This document shows positions 51,857 through 59,720 of a DNA stretch of 64,000 bases, piece by piece (positions within the stretch are counted from its first letter, which is position 1; each line of letters begins with the position of its first letter). Under the pieces are notes generated by a model, which saw nothing but the letters and a program-made list of their open reading frames with translations, searched no databases and was not told the DNA's origin. The translations under genes and the position numbers were made by a program. This stretch comes from Planomicrobium stackebrandtii (GTDB taxonomy: Bacteria > Bacillota > Bacilli > Bacillales_A > Planococcaceae), in NCBI RefSeq assembly GCF_030814955.1, contig NZ_JAUSWB010000003.1, forward strand, positions 124,001 through 188,000, read 5' to 3'.

Positions 51857-52621
51857 CTATGGCTTTTCTCGATATTTTTCCCTTGATCCGGAAGGCAGGG
51901 TCAACAGCTCCAGCAATTGGTCCACCACTTTTCCTCGCGTTTCAAAGTCGAACGGTTCGCCGCACGGCCGCCCCATTTTAAATGGCACATGGAGTGTACG
52001 GGGAGCGCCGACTTTGTCAGTGATTTCCGGAAACAAGGTGACCATGGCAGTCGGAATATGTGAAGCTTCTAAAGCCCGGGCATACAGCCCAAGCACGTTA
52101 TGGCAGGATCCTCAGCCAGGCACTAAGAGCGCGGCATCGATTCCTTCGTTATGGAACAGTTTGACAACTTTCGGTATAAAATTTTGTTCAGCTATCGTCG
52201 TGTCCAAGATGCCGCCGTTCAATCCAATATGGACTCCGGAAACAGAACCAATCTTTCCGTCCGCCGCGGATTCTTTAAGTTGCTGGAGCGGGAAGACGAT
52301 GGACGGATCGGTTTTGGCGAACTTTGTATCGAAATAAATATGCGTCACTGTCAGTTCGCGTTCGGTGACGTCTGCCGGGATGATTCGAAACGAAGGATCT
52401 CCGGCCGGATTATCCACATCAAACGGTTCGTCCGACTTCAAGTGAACACCGGCGGTTGAAACCAGTGCCACTTTGCATTGGTCCAACGGCTTCTGTAAAT
52501 AAGCTTCGGGCAAGCTGCTGTTTTCTGTCATGTGGCTCATGGTGAATTTCTGGTAGGCATTCGTGAAATTACTGGAAAACGTCCGTGACAGCTTTGATTT
52601 GAGTTTTGTCTTCATTTTCAT
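51857..52621 (-). CDS. Selenoprotein B (GrdB/PrdB-like) family protein with in-frame UGA, possible Sec
   Basis: Reverse-strand gene of 254 codons plus stop if the TGA at 52112-52114 is read through. The part before it (residues 1-169) has KVALVSTAGVHLKSDEPFD, HIYFDTKFAKTDPSIVFPLQ, GKIGSVSGVHIG and ends EGIDAALLVPG. The part after it reads GSCHNVLGLYARALEASHIP and on to FETRGKVVDQLLELL. Together they make one glycine/sarcosine/betaine/D-proline reductase selenoprotein-B-type protein, and the UGA falls at the Sec/Cys position (VPG-U-GSC). The joint is seamless, with no loss or shift. GGAGG lies upstream of the ATG. It is either a genuine selenoprotein or a Cys/Sec-to-stop pseudogene. Confidence 0.72.
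52074..52094 (-). promoter_or_regulatory. bSECIS-like hairpin after the in-frame UGA
   Basis: On the mRNA strand GCTTGGGC, loop UGUAU, GCCCGGGC: an 8-bp stem with two G-U pairs. The apical loop begins 25 nt after the UGA, inside the 16-37 nt window described for bacterial SECIS elements, and has G in its first two positions. Confidence 0.5.
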
Positions 52622-52748
52622 GATCAGCCATTCCTCCAGTTCAAATAGTCTATTGGATAGTATTCGCTGACGGGGTGGAAATTCCTGTGTATATTTTTTC
52701 TTTTTGCGCTAAAGAAGCCTTAAAAAAATCTATTGTTTACATTCATTA

Positions 52749-52778
52749 TTTACATACATTCTGTATGTATGTTATATT
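52749..52778 (+). promoter_or_regulatory. Promoter and TetR-type operator of the VOC-TetR operon
   Basis: TTTACA (52749-52754) and TATATT (52773-52778) are spaced 18 bp. Between them lies a perfect inverted repeat TACATACA-TTC-TGTATGTA (52751-52769). Its position over the promoter suits autorepression by the TetR protein encoded downstream. Confidence 0.65.
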
Positions 52779-52807
52779 ATAAGCAAGACTATGAGGAGGT
52801 AATAGCG

Positions 52808-53230
52808 ATGAAAATCAACAGTTCCTATCCCGTGATCATGTGTGAAAGCCCTCAGGATGTAGCCAATTTTTATATCACTCATTTTGATTTTAAAGCCACT
52901 TTCTCTTCGGATTGGTATATCAGTTTGTCGAATACGGAAGGCGATACGGATTTTGAGCTGGCTGTCCTTGATTACAAGCACCCTACTGTCCCTCATAACT
53001 ACAGAGAAAAGTCGAAAGGCGTTATCATCAATCTGGAAGTGGATAATGTAGATGACGTCTATGAAAAAATTATGAAAGAAATCCCTCCTGTAATGGAAAT
53101 CAGGAGTGAAGATTTTGGACAACGGCATTTTATCGTTTCGGATCCTGCGGGCCTCTTGGTCGATGTAATCCAAGTGATTCCGCCAAGCAAAGAATTTGAA
53201 GCGATGTATCAAAAAGAAGAGGGAAAGTGA
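52808..53230 (+). CDS. VOC family (glyoxalase/bleomycin-resistance-like) protein
   Basis: 140 aa from the ATG at 52808 (GAGGAGG 8 nt upstream; the upstream in-frame ATG is inside the promoter). Two beta-alpha-beta-beta-beta modules are visible: SYPVIMCESPQDVANFYITHF ... FELAVLD, then GVIINLEVDNVDDVYEKI ... QRHFIVSDPAGLLVDVIQ. It could be a metal-dependent lyase, dioxygenase or a drug-binding protein. It is co-transcribed with the TetR gene 12 nt downstream, which suggests induction by a small toxic molecule. Confidence 0.85.
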   Translation: MKINSSYPVIMCESPQDVANFYITHFDFKATFSSDWYISLSNTEGDTDFELAVLDYKHPTVPHNYREKSKGVIINLEVDNVDDVYEKIMKEIPPVMEIRSEDFGQRHFIVSDPAGLLVDVIQVIPPSKEFEAMYQKEEGK

Positions 53231-53242
53231 GCCAATGGATTT

Positions 53243-53827
53243 ATGAAAAATCAGGAATTAGCGGAACGTACAAAAAACAGTTTGATCAACACAGCTCGCG
53301 TGCAATTTACAGAGAAAGGATACGCTGAAACGTCTCTTGAAGAAATTGTCGGCAAAATAAATATTACAAGAGGTGCGCTGTATCACCATTTTGGCAATAA
53401 ACTTGGTTTGTTTAAAGCAGTAGTCGAAGTGGTCCAAAGGGGAATAGCTGAGTCGATCGAGCAGGAATCAGCAAAGTCAGAGAATTCCTGGGAGCAGTTA
53501 GTGCTTGGATGCCATGCCTTTGTTCACGCGGCTTTACTAATAGAAAATAGAAGAATTCTGCTTGTTGACGGACCGGCAGTATTGGGATGGAATGAGTGGT
53601 CAGAAATTGACGAACATCATTCAGAATCCCGGTTATTGCAAAAAATAACCGATTTGAAAGCAGATGGCCTGATCAAGGATTCGATTTCTGTTAAAGCACT
53701 GACGACCGTCATATCGGGGTCTTTGAACGAAGCAGTCTTGTGGGTTTCCCATGCTGAAAATCCCGAACAAGCCAAAGACGAAGTACTGGCTGTGATTGAC
53801 GTAATGTTGAATGGCTTTCGAAAATAA
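53243..53827 (+). CDS. TetR family regulator
   Basis: 194 aa. The N-terminal HTH reads KGYAETSLEEIVGKINITRG-type sequence with ALYHHFGNKLGLFKAV (about residues 20-60), the standard TetR signature. The C-terminal ligand domain has ERRILLVDGPAVLG-like helices. It likely represses its own operon through the palindrome at 52751-52769 and responds to an unknown ligand handled by the VOC protein. A weak ribosome site suggests translation coupled to the upstream gene. Confidence 0.9.
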   Translation: MKNQELAERTKNSLINTARVQFTEKGYAETSLEEIVGKINITRGALYHHFGNKLGLFKAVVEVVQRGIAESIEQESAKSENSWEQLVLGCHAFVHAALLIENRRILLVDGPAVLGWNEWSEIDEHHSESRLLQKITDLKADGLIKDSISVKALTTVISGSLNEAVLWVSHAENPEQAKDEVLAVIDVMLNGFRK

Positions 53828-53845
53828 ATACTTAAAGAAAAGAGG

Positions 53846-53884
53846 CATGGCCAGTAACCGTAAAGGTTGTTGGCCATGCCTCTT
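53846..53884. terminator. Terminator hairpin
   Basis: AGAGGCATGGCCA (53841-53853) / TGGCCATGCCTCTTG (53871-53885) between the convergent TetR and CdaR genes. Confidence 0.75.
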
Positions 53885-53911
53885 GCGTTCTGGAGTACTA
53901 TAGACAAAATC

Positions 53912-54988
53912 TTAAATCCGAATAGCCAATGCCAAATGCAAAACAACCGCATCCTGGAATTCCGATGGGTCCAACCCCGTGATGTCCAGGATCTTTTTCA
54001 GGCGGTAGCTCAAGGTATGGCGATGGATCTTTAGCCGGTCAGCGGTTTCGGTATGGCTTTTGTTAGAGGCAAAGTAAGCAGTCAGCGTCTCGCATAAGGG
54101 TTCGCTCAGCCCAGCTAAGATTCTGCCGGTAAATTTGGCGAGATCGTCTTGGGGATTGCGCTTCAGGAGCGCCATCAATTCCACGTCTTCAAAATAAACC
54201 AGTTGCTGGCCAGGGGCGCCAAAGTCCAAGGCATTGCGCGCAGCCAAATAAGACGTCCGGATATCAAAAATGCTGTCGACGGCTACACCGACTCCGATTC
54301 TCCCAGGCGCACTTTTCTGCAGAAAATGAAGCAAACCGTACAATTCTTCTTCCATTAGGGATGGCTCTTCATTTGCCACCAACAGGAAGATTTCGTTCAG
54401 CTGGGAATGTCCAGCGACAACGGTTTGTTTTTGGAAATGGCCTTCCAGCTGTTCGATGATCCGGTGGGAAGGGGAAGGCGGCTTTTTCAATTCAATCAGC
54501 AGTGTGACAAAAGACATTTTGCCTTCGAAGTCCATCTGGAAAATCCGTTCATGCACTGCTGCGGATAAGGGTTTGCCGCTTGTCAGTTCTTCAAAAATCA
54601 GTTCATTGCGCTTGCGGTTCCATTCGATGTGGGAGGTGATGAGCGACTGGTGGACCATCATTTCTGTTGTCAATTGAACCAGTGTAGATATTTCCGTTAA
54701 CTCTTCCGGGTTGCCGGTGATTCCGATGACGCCGACCAGTTTCCCTTGAAAATGGATCGGCATATTGATACCGGGTTTTACCCCGTGCCATTCCGCTAAA
54801 TCGGCTTCTGTGATGGAAAGGGTTTCGCCGCTTCTGGCCACGTGCGCCGCACCTTCATGGATTTTTTCGATTCGCTCTGATTCGCCTGATGCCAAAATCA
54901 TGCCGTTGGGATCCATGACGTTTAAGTTGCGGTTCAAGCGGATCATGGTTTGTTCGACAATTTCTTCTGCCAGCTGTCTTGTAATCAT
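53912..54988 (-). CDS. cdaR: CdaR-type carbohydrate diacid regulator
   Basis: 358 aa from the ATG at 54988, which follows AAGGGGCGC; longer upstream frames lack a site. The N-terminal diacid recognition domain begins ITRQLAEEIVEQTMIRLNRN and includes NVMDPNGMILASG. A GGDEF-like middle region and a C-terminal PucR HTH (TETADRLKIHRHTLSYRLKKILDITG) complete the CdaR layout. It activates glycerate/glucarate catabolism in related bacteria. It is divergent from the glycerate kinase and permease genes, its likely targets. Confidence 0.9.
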   Translation of the reverse strand: MITRQLAEEIVEQTMIRLNRNLNVMDPNGMILASGESERIEKIHEGAAHVARSGETLSITEADLAEWHGVKPGINMPIHFQGKLVGVIGITGNPEELTEISTLVQLTTEMMVHQSLITSHIEWNRKRNELIFEELTSGKPLSAAVHERIFQMDFEGKMSFVTLLIELKKPPSPSHRIIEQLEGHFQKQTVVAGHSQLNEIFLLVANEEPSLMEEELYGLLHFLQKSAPGRIGVGVAVDSIFDIRTSYLAARNALDFGAPGQQLVYFEDVELMALLKRNPQDDLAKFTGRILAGLSEPLCETLTAYFASNKSHTETADRLKIHRHTLSYRLKKILDITGLDPSEFQDAVVLHLALAIRI

Positions 54989-55072
54989 AAATGCGCCCCT
55001 TGGTATATATATTCTAAATATTTCGGTAAAAATATGTACACTCAGTATAATGTATCCACAACTTCTTTTCAT

Positions 55073-55096
55073 TATAATTTTATGTAAGCGCTTTAA
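55073..55096 (+). promoter_or_regulatory. Promoter -10 and candidate cre site of the glycerate operon
   Basis: TATAAT at 55073-55078 is followed after 4 nt by TGTAAGCGCTTTAA (55083-55096). This matches the cre consensus TGWAANCGNTNWCA except one position, and would place CcpA over the transcription start. Catabolite repression of glycerate use is the reading. Confidence 0.6.
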
Positions 55097-55120
55097 TAAT
55101 GCGGTAAGGAGGTTTTGGCA

Positions 55121-56263
55121 ATGAAAATCATGGTAGCACCCGATTCTTTTAAAGGCAGCTTATCTGCAATGGAAGCAGCGCAGGCAATGGCAGAGGCGAT
55201 ACAAGAACTTGGCAGCGGAGCAGAAACCATTTTGTTGCCGGCAGCGGATGGCGGGGAAGGTACGATGACTGCCATGGTGGAAGCGACTGGCGGAAAATTG
55301 GTCGCTCACCAGGTCCAGGATCCGATTGGGCGGACCGTTTCTGCCTGTTATGGGATTCTTGGAGATGGCAAAACCTGCGTCGTTGAAATTGCGGAAGCAT
55401 CCGGGTTGACCTTGCTGGAAAAGCACGAACGAAATCCACTCGCAGCCTCTTCTTTTGGTACGGGAGAATTGATCCGGCATGCGTTGGACGCCGGTTTTCG
55501 GAGCTTTATCATCGGGCTTGGCGGCAGTGCCACCAATGACGGCGGTGCCGGGATGCTCGAAGCGCTTGGCATGAAGTTTTTGGACCGGAGTGGAGAGATT
55601 TTGGCGCGCGGCGGCGGTGCACTTGCCGAGCTTGCAGAACTGGATGTTTCCGGTTTTGACCACCGCATTCCGGAAAGCCGCTTTTTGATTGCTTGTGATG
55701 TGGAAAATGTCTTGATTGGCGAACACGGTGCATCAGTGGTATTTGGACCCCAAAAAGGGGCATCACCTCCTATGGTCCGGCAGCTCGACGCCAACCTGCA
55801 AAATTTTGCGGACATTGCCGAACGGATAACAGGCATGGCGCTCCATCATAAAAAAGGAGCCGGTGCTGCGGGAGGTGCCGGCGGAGCGATGCAGGCATTT
55901 TTTGCAGGAGAAATGAAGCGCGGCGTTGATGTTGTTTTGGAGGCCATCTCGTTTCAAGCCCATATGGACACGGTCGATTTGGTTGTGACCGGAGAAGGCA
56001 AAACAGACAGCCAGACCTTATCCGGAAAAACGCCTTTAGGCATTGCCGAAGCCGGAAAGAAAGCAGGCAAACCAGTTCTTTTGATTTCAGGAATGATTGA
56101 CAGTCAGAGTTCAGGGCTGGTGGAGCCTTATTTCACCGAAATCCATGCGGTCGTGGATGGGACGGTTACGGCACAACAGTCGATCGCCGACCCGTACCAC
56201 CGGCTGAAGATGAAAACGCAAACGGTTGTTGGAGTTTATTTGAAAAAACAAAAGGGGTGCTGA
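55121..56263 (+). CDS. glxK: Glycerate kinase (GlxK/GarK type)
   Basis: 380 aa from the ATG at 55121, 8 nt after AAGGAGG; the TTG at 55115 is too close. MKIMVAPDSFKGSLSA is the characteristic start, GLGGSATNDGGAGMLEALG the glycerate-kinase glycine loop, and AGAAGGAGGAMQAF, VVTGEGKTDSQTLSGKTPLG the C-terminal signature. It phosphorylates glycerate to 2-phosphoglycerate, feeding glycolysis. The GntP permease gene follows immediately, and CdaR is divergent. Confidence 0.92.
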   Translation: MKIMVAPDSFKGSLSAMEAAQAMAEAIQELGSGAETILLPAADGGEGTMTAMVEATGGKLVAHQVQDPIGRTVSACYGILGDGKTCVVEIAEASGLTLLEKHERNPLAASSFGTGELIRHALDAGFRSFIIGLGGSATNDGGAGMLEALGMKFLDRSGEILARGGGALAELAELDVSGFDHRIPESRFLIACDVENVLIGEHGASVVFGPQKGASPPMVRQLDANLQNFADIAERITGMALHHKKGAGAAGGAGGAMQAFFAGEMKRGVDVVLEAISFQAHMDTVDLVVTGEGKTDSQTLSGKTPLGIAEAGKKAGKPVLLISGMIDSQSSGLVEPYFTEIHAVVDGTVTAQQSIADPYHRLKMKTQTVVGVYLKKQKGC

Positions 56264-56264
56264 C

Positions 56265-57614
56265 ATGTTATTTTTCATTATTGCTTTAAGTGTTGTATTG
56301 GTTGTGTTATTGACTGCGGTCTTTAAAGTCCATCCATTCTTATCGTTGTTAATCGGGGCATTCTTCATGGGAATCGCATCCGGCATGCCATTGGCGGATG
56401 TTGTGCTCAGTGTCAATGAAGGTTTTGGCGGGTTAATGACCAGCATCGGGATCGTTATTGTCGCGGGTACCATTATTGGTGTCATTTTAGAAAAGTCCGG
56501 TGCTGCTTACCGCATGGCGGAAGTGGTCTTGCGTTTGATCGGCGAAAAACGGCCGCAGCTGGCTATGTCGATTATCGGCTTTATCGTATCGATTCCTGTT
56601 TTTTGTGATTCTGGATTTATTATTTTATCGAGCTTGAAAAAAGCATTGGCGAAGCGTGCGAAAGTTTCAATCGCTTCGATGTCTGTCGCTCTTGCAACGG
56701 GCTTGTACGCGACGCATACATTGGTGCCGCCAACCCCGGGCCCAATCGCAGCTGCCGGCAATATCGGTGCTGAAAACTACCTGGGTACGATCATTTTAAT
56801 CGGCTTGATCACCGCGATTCCTGCGGCCATTGTCGGCTATATTTGGGCAGTCAAAGTTGCTTCAAAAATCGTAGTGCCGGAAGATACAGTCCAAAGCGGC
56901 GATTTGAACTACGAAGAAGTCATCAAATCGTTTGGCGAAATGCCTTCTACATTCAAAGCATTCTTGCCGCTTGCACTTCCTGTGTTGCTGATCGCAGCGG
57001 GATCGATTGCCAGCGTTCTTGGCGGCGACGATGCACTGACGAATACGATTAGATTTTTGGGTTCACCGACTGTCGCATTATTGCTAGGTGTGTTTGCGGC
57101 CTTCTTATTGCTGCCGAAATGGAACGAAGAAACTTTGTCTGGATGGATTGGCGAAGGGCTGGTAAGCGCGGCTCCGATCCTATTGATTACGGGCGCCGGC
57201 GGAGCGTTCGGCCGCGTTATCACCAATTCAGGCGTGGCGGATTTGATTGCAGGCATGGACTTGTCCGCACTTGCTGGTGGTTCATTGTTCCTGCTGATTC
57301 CATTCTTTATCGCAGCAGCATTGAAAACGGCTCAAGGATCTTCAACTGCCGCACTGGTTATCACTTCAACTTTAGTGGCGCCTCTCTTGCCGACTCTTGG
57401 CGTTGAAGGCGCAGTGCCACTAGCACTAGTCGTCATGGCAATTGGTGCCGGGGCAATGACCGTGAGCCATGTCAACGACAGCTTCTTCTGGGTTATTACA
57501 CAATTCAGCGGAATGAAAGTAACAGATGCTTATAAAGCACAGACAATGGCGACCTTGCTGCAAGGGGTTACGACAATTGTCTTCACAATGATTTTATGGA
57601 CGATTCTTGTATAA
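56265..57614 (+). CDS. GntP family permease (glycerate/gluconate:H+ symporter)
   Basis: 449 aa, about twelve membrane helices. GntP motifs include the PFLSLLIGAFFMGIASGMPL start, FCDSGFIILSSL, THTLVPPTPGPIAAAGNIGA and HVNDSFFWVI. It takes up glycerate or a related sugar acid with H+. The ATG overlaps the end region of the kinase gene (AAGGGG 8 nt upstream), so the two are translated from one mRNA. Substrate choice (glycerate) is inferred from the kinase partner. Confidence 0.92.
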   Translation: MLFFIIALSVVLVVLLTAVFKVHPFLSLLIGAFFMGIASGMPLADVVLSVNEGFGGLMTSIGIVIVAGTIIGVILEKSGAAYRMAEVVLRLIGEKRPQLAMSIIGFIVSIPVFCDSGFIILSSLKKALAKRAKVSIASMSVALATGLYATHTLVPPTPGPIAAAGNIGAENYLGTIILIGLITAIPAAIVGYIWAVKVASKIVVPEDTVQSGDLNYEEVIKSFGEMPSTFKAFLPLALPVLLIAAGSIASVLGGDDALTNTIRFLGSPTVALLLGVFAAFLLLPKWNEETLSGWIGEGLVSAAPILLITGAGGAFGRVITNSGVADLIAGMDLSALAGGSLFLLIPFFIAAALKTAQGSSTAALVITSTLVAPLLPTLGVEGAVPLALVVMAIGAGAMTVSHVNDSFFWVITQFSGMKVTDAYKAQTMATLLQGVTTIVFTMILWTILV

Positions 57615-57642
57615 CGATCAAAATACATGTGCAAGGCAAAAG

Positions 57643-57676
57643 GAAACCATCTTTCTTAGGAAAGGTGGTTTTTTGG
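57643..57676 (+). terminator. Terminator of the glycerate operon
   Basis: AAACCA-T-CTTTC / GAAAG-G-TGGTTTTTT hairpin with U-run. Confidence 0.85.
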
Positions 57677-57889
57677 TTTGAAAAGGTGAGGACAGGTTCC
57701 TCTACTAAAGTCTTTCAGTGTGGACATTCAGACAATTCTGCTCCTATAATGAAGTATGTATAAAAATTATACAAAAACTATATAAAGAAAGTTTTTAAAG
57801 CCAATCCGCAGGGAATTAAAAGAACTATAGCGATGATTTTACTGCTTCAATAACACGAACATACTTGAAAGATGAAAGGCGGTACATAT

Positions 57890-59395
57890 ATGGTGAATGC
57901 GACTAAATCCGTAATTGTCATTGGGGGAGGCCTGGGCGGCTTGTCCGCGGCGATTTCCCTTGCGCAAAAAGGGTATGCGGTTTCTTTATACGAAAAAAAT
58001 GATCACATTGGCGGAAAAGTCAATCGCCTGGAACAGGACGGTTTCGGTTTTGACCTCGGTCCGTCAATTTTAACAATGCCGCATATTTTCGATAAGTTGT
58101 TTCAAGGCAGTGGCAAGCGGATGGCTGATTACATCTCCCTCAAGCGGCTTGACCTGGAATGGCGGTCGTTTTTCCCGGATGGCACGGTATTGGATTTGTA
58201 CCACGACTTGCGCTTGATGGAACGGGCGAACCCTGCGCTTTCCAAGAAGGACATGAAAGAGTATTACGCCCTATTGAAATACGCACAGCGGATTTACAAG
58301 ACGACTGAACACAGCTATTTAAAAGAGGGCTTTGAGTCGCCGAGAGAAGCCGTTGCCCAAAACGGCATCCTGGCCACCTTAATCGGGTTCGACTTGACGT
58401 CCACCATGTACAGCGCGATTTCCAAGCGCATCAGCAACCCGCATTTGCGCGACATGCTTTCTTATTATGTGAAATACGTCGGTTCTTCGCCCTACAGCGC
58501 GCCTGCGGTTCTCAACATGATGATTTACATGCAGCATGCACAAGGCTGCTGGTATGTAAAAGGTGGAACTCATAAATTGGCGGAAGGGCTGGAGCGGCTT
58601 GCGAGAGAAGAAGGCGTTCAAATCCATACCGGTATGGGCGTGGTTCGGGCACATGCGAATGAAAACGAAAAAATCGAAGGCATTAGACTTGAAGATGGTT
58701 CGTTCAAAACAGCTGATTATTATGTTTCGAACATGGAAGTCATTCCGTTTTATAAAAAGATGGTCGATGCGGACGAGAAGTTTGTCACGAAACTGGTGAA
58801 CAAGTACGAACCGTCGAGCTCGGGCCTCGTGCTGCATCTCGGTGTCAAAAAAACCTATCCGTTCCTGAATCACCACAACTTTTTCTTTTCCGAGAACTTG
58901 CATGAACAAATGGAAAAAGTGTTTGAAAAGCACGAGCTGCCGGACGACCCGACCATTTACTTGGTCAACGTCAACAAAACCGACCCAACGCAGGCACCAC
59001 CCGGGCATGAAAACATCAAAATCCTGCCGCATATCCCGTATATCCAGGACAAGCCATTTACGCCGGAGGAGTACCGGCAGTTTGAAGAACGTGTGCTCGA
59101 CAAGCTGGAACGCATGGGCTTGCACGGCTTGCGGGAAAATATCGTGACGCGTGACGTCTGGACGCCTCATGACATTGAACGGACATACGGCTCAGACCGT
59201 GGAGCGATTTACGGCACCGTTTCCGATAAAAATAGGAACGGCGGCTTTAAGCACAAAAAACAAAGCGAACTTTACGACAACCTCTACTTTGTCGGAGGCA
59301 CCGTCAATCCTGGCGGCGGTATGCCGATGGTGACACTGAGCGGCCAGCAAGTGAGCGATAAGATTGTCAAGCGCGATCAGGCGTGTAAGAAGTAA
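57890..59395 (+). CDS. crtP: 4,4'-diaponeurosporene oxygenase-like carotenoid enzyme (CrtP)
   Basis: 501 aa flavin enzyme of the phytoene desaturase family. FAD motif GGGLGGLSAA near 12-21, SLYEKNDHIGGKVNRLEQDG, GFDLGPSILTMPHIF, KYVGSSPYSAPAVL, EPSSSGLVLHLGV, HHNFFF, DDPTIYLVNVNKTDPTQAP and NPGGGMPMVTLSGQQ match staphylococcal CrtP rather than CrtN. It oxidises the terminal methyl group of diaponeurosporene to an aldehyde in C30 carotenoid synthesis. The ATG at 57890 follows AAAGGCGG; the earlier ATG at 57872 overlaps that site. No other crt gene is adjacent. Confidence 0.85.
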   Translation: MVNATKSVIVIGGGLGGLSAAISLAQKGYAVSLYEKNDHIGGKVNRLEQDGFGFDLGPSILTMPHIFDKLFQGSGKRMADYISLKRLDLEWRSFFPDGTVLDLYHDLRLMERANPALSKKDMKEYYALLKYAQRIYKTTEHSYLKEGFESPREAVAQNGILATLIGFDLTSTMYSAISKRISNPHLRDMLSYYVKYVGSSPYSAPAVLNMMIYMQHAQGCWYVKGGTHKLAEGLERLAREEGVQIHTGMGVVRAHANENEKIEGIRLEDGSFKTADYYVSNMEVIPFYKKMVDADEKFVTKLVNKYEPSSSGLVLHLGVKKTYPFLNHHNFFFSENLHEQMEKVFEKHELPDDPTIYLVNVNKTDPTQAPPGHENIKILPHIPYIQDKPFTPEEYRQFEERVLDKLERMGLHGLRENIVTRDVWTPHDIERTYGSDRGAIYGTVSDKNRNGGFKHKKQSELYDNLYFVGGTVNPGGGMPMVTLSGQQVSDKIVKRDQACKK

Positions 59396-59453
59396 GAGAT
59401 TCATTTTGCTGAATAAGCAACTCAGTCAGCTAAGATTCACATAATAAAGAGCA

Positions 59454-59491
59454 AAAAGACCGTTAATTCAAATTTGAATTAACGGTCTTTT
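59454..59491. terminator. Loopless 19-bp perfect palindrome, bidirectional terminator
   Basis: AAAAGACCGTTAATTCAAA (59454-59472) is directly followed by its exact complement (59473-59491). Ends in TTTT. An ordinary terminator in position (after crtP), although the arms are immediately adjacent. Confidence 0.75.
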
Positions 59492-59720
59492 GACATGTGC
59501 TTACAAAGCTCATGTTGAGTAGTTGTAATTTTTAGATTGTTTTAGTAGGTATAAACTATTATAATTAGTATAAGCCATATTACTTACTAAAAAAACAGCA
59601 TATGGAACCTAGTGGATTATAAGTACAGGTACAAAAACTGAACGATAAAAATTCAGTGGTATAAGTATCTAAAGAATTACAAAATATAATCTCTAAATGC
59701 AAAAAAAAGGAGGAAAAAAA

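Noticed and set aside
51857..52096. Treating the two halves of the GrdB-like gene as separate genes
   Set aside because: The downstream half lacks a ribosome site and a suitable start, and its first residues continue the family motif across the UGA.
55149..55963. Several long reverse frames across glycerate kinase
   Set aside because: High-GC codon-position shadows of the kinase gene with typical Pro/Arg/Ser-rich composition.
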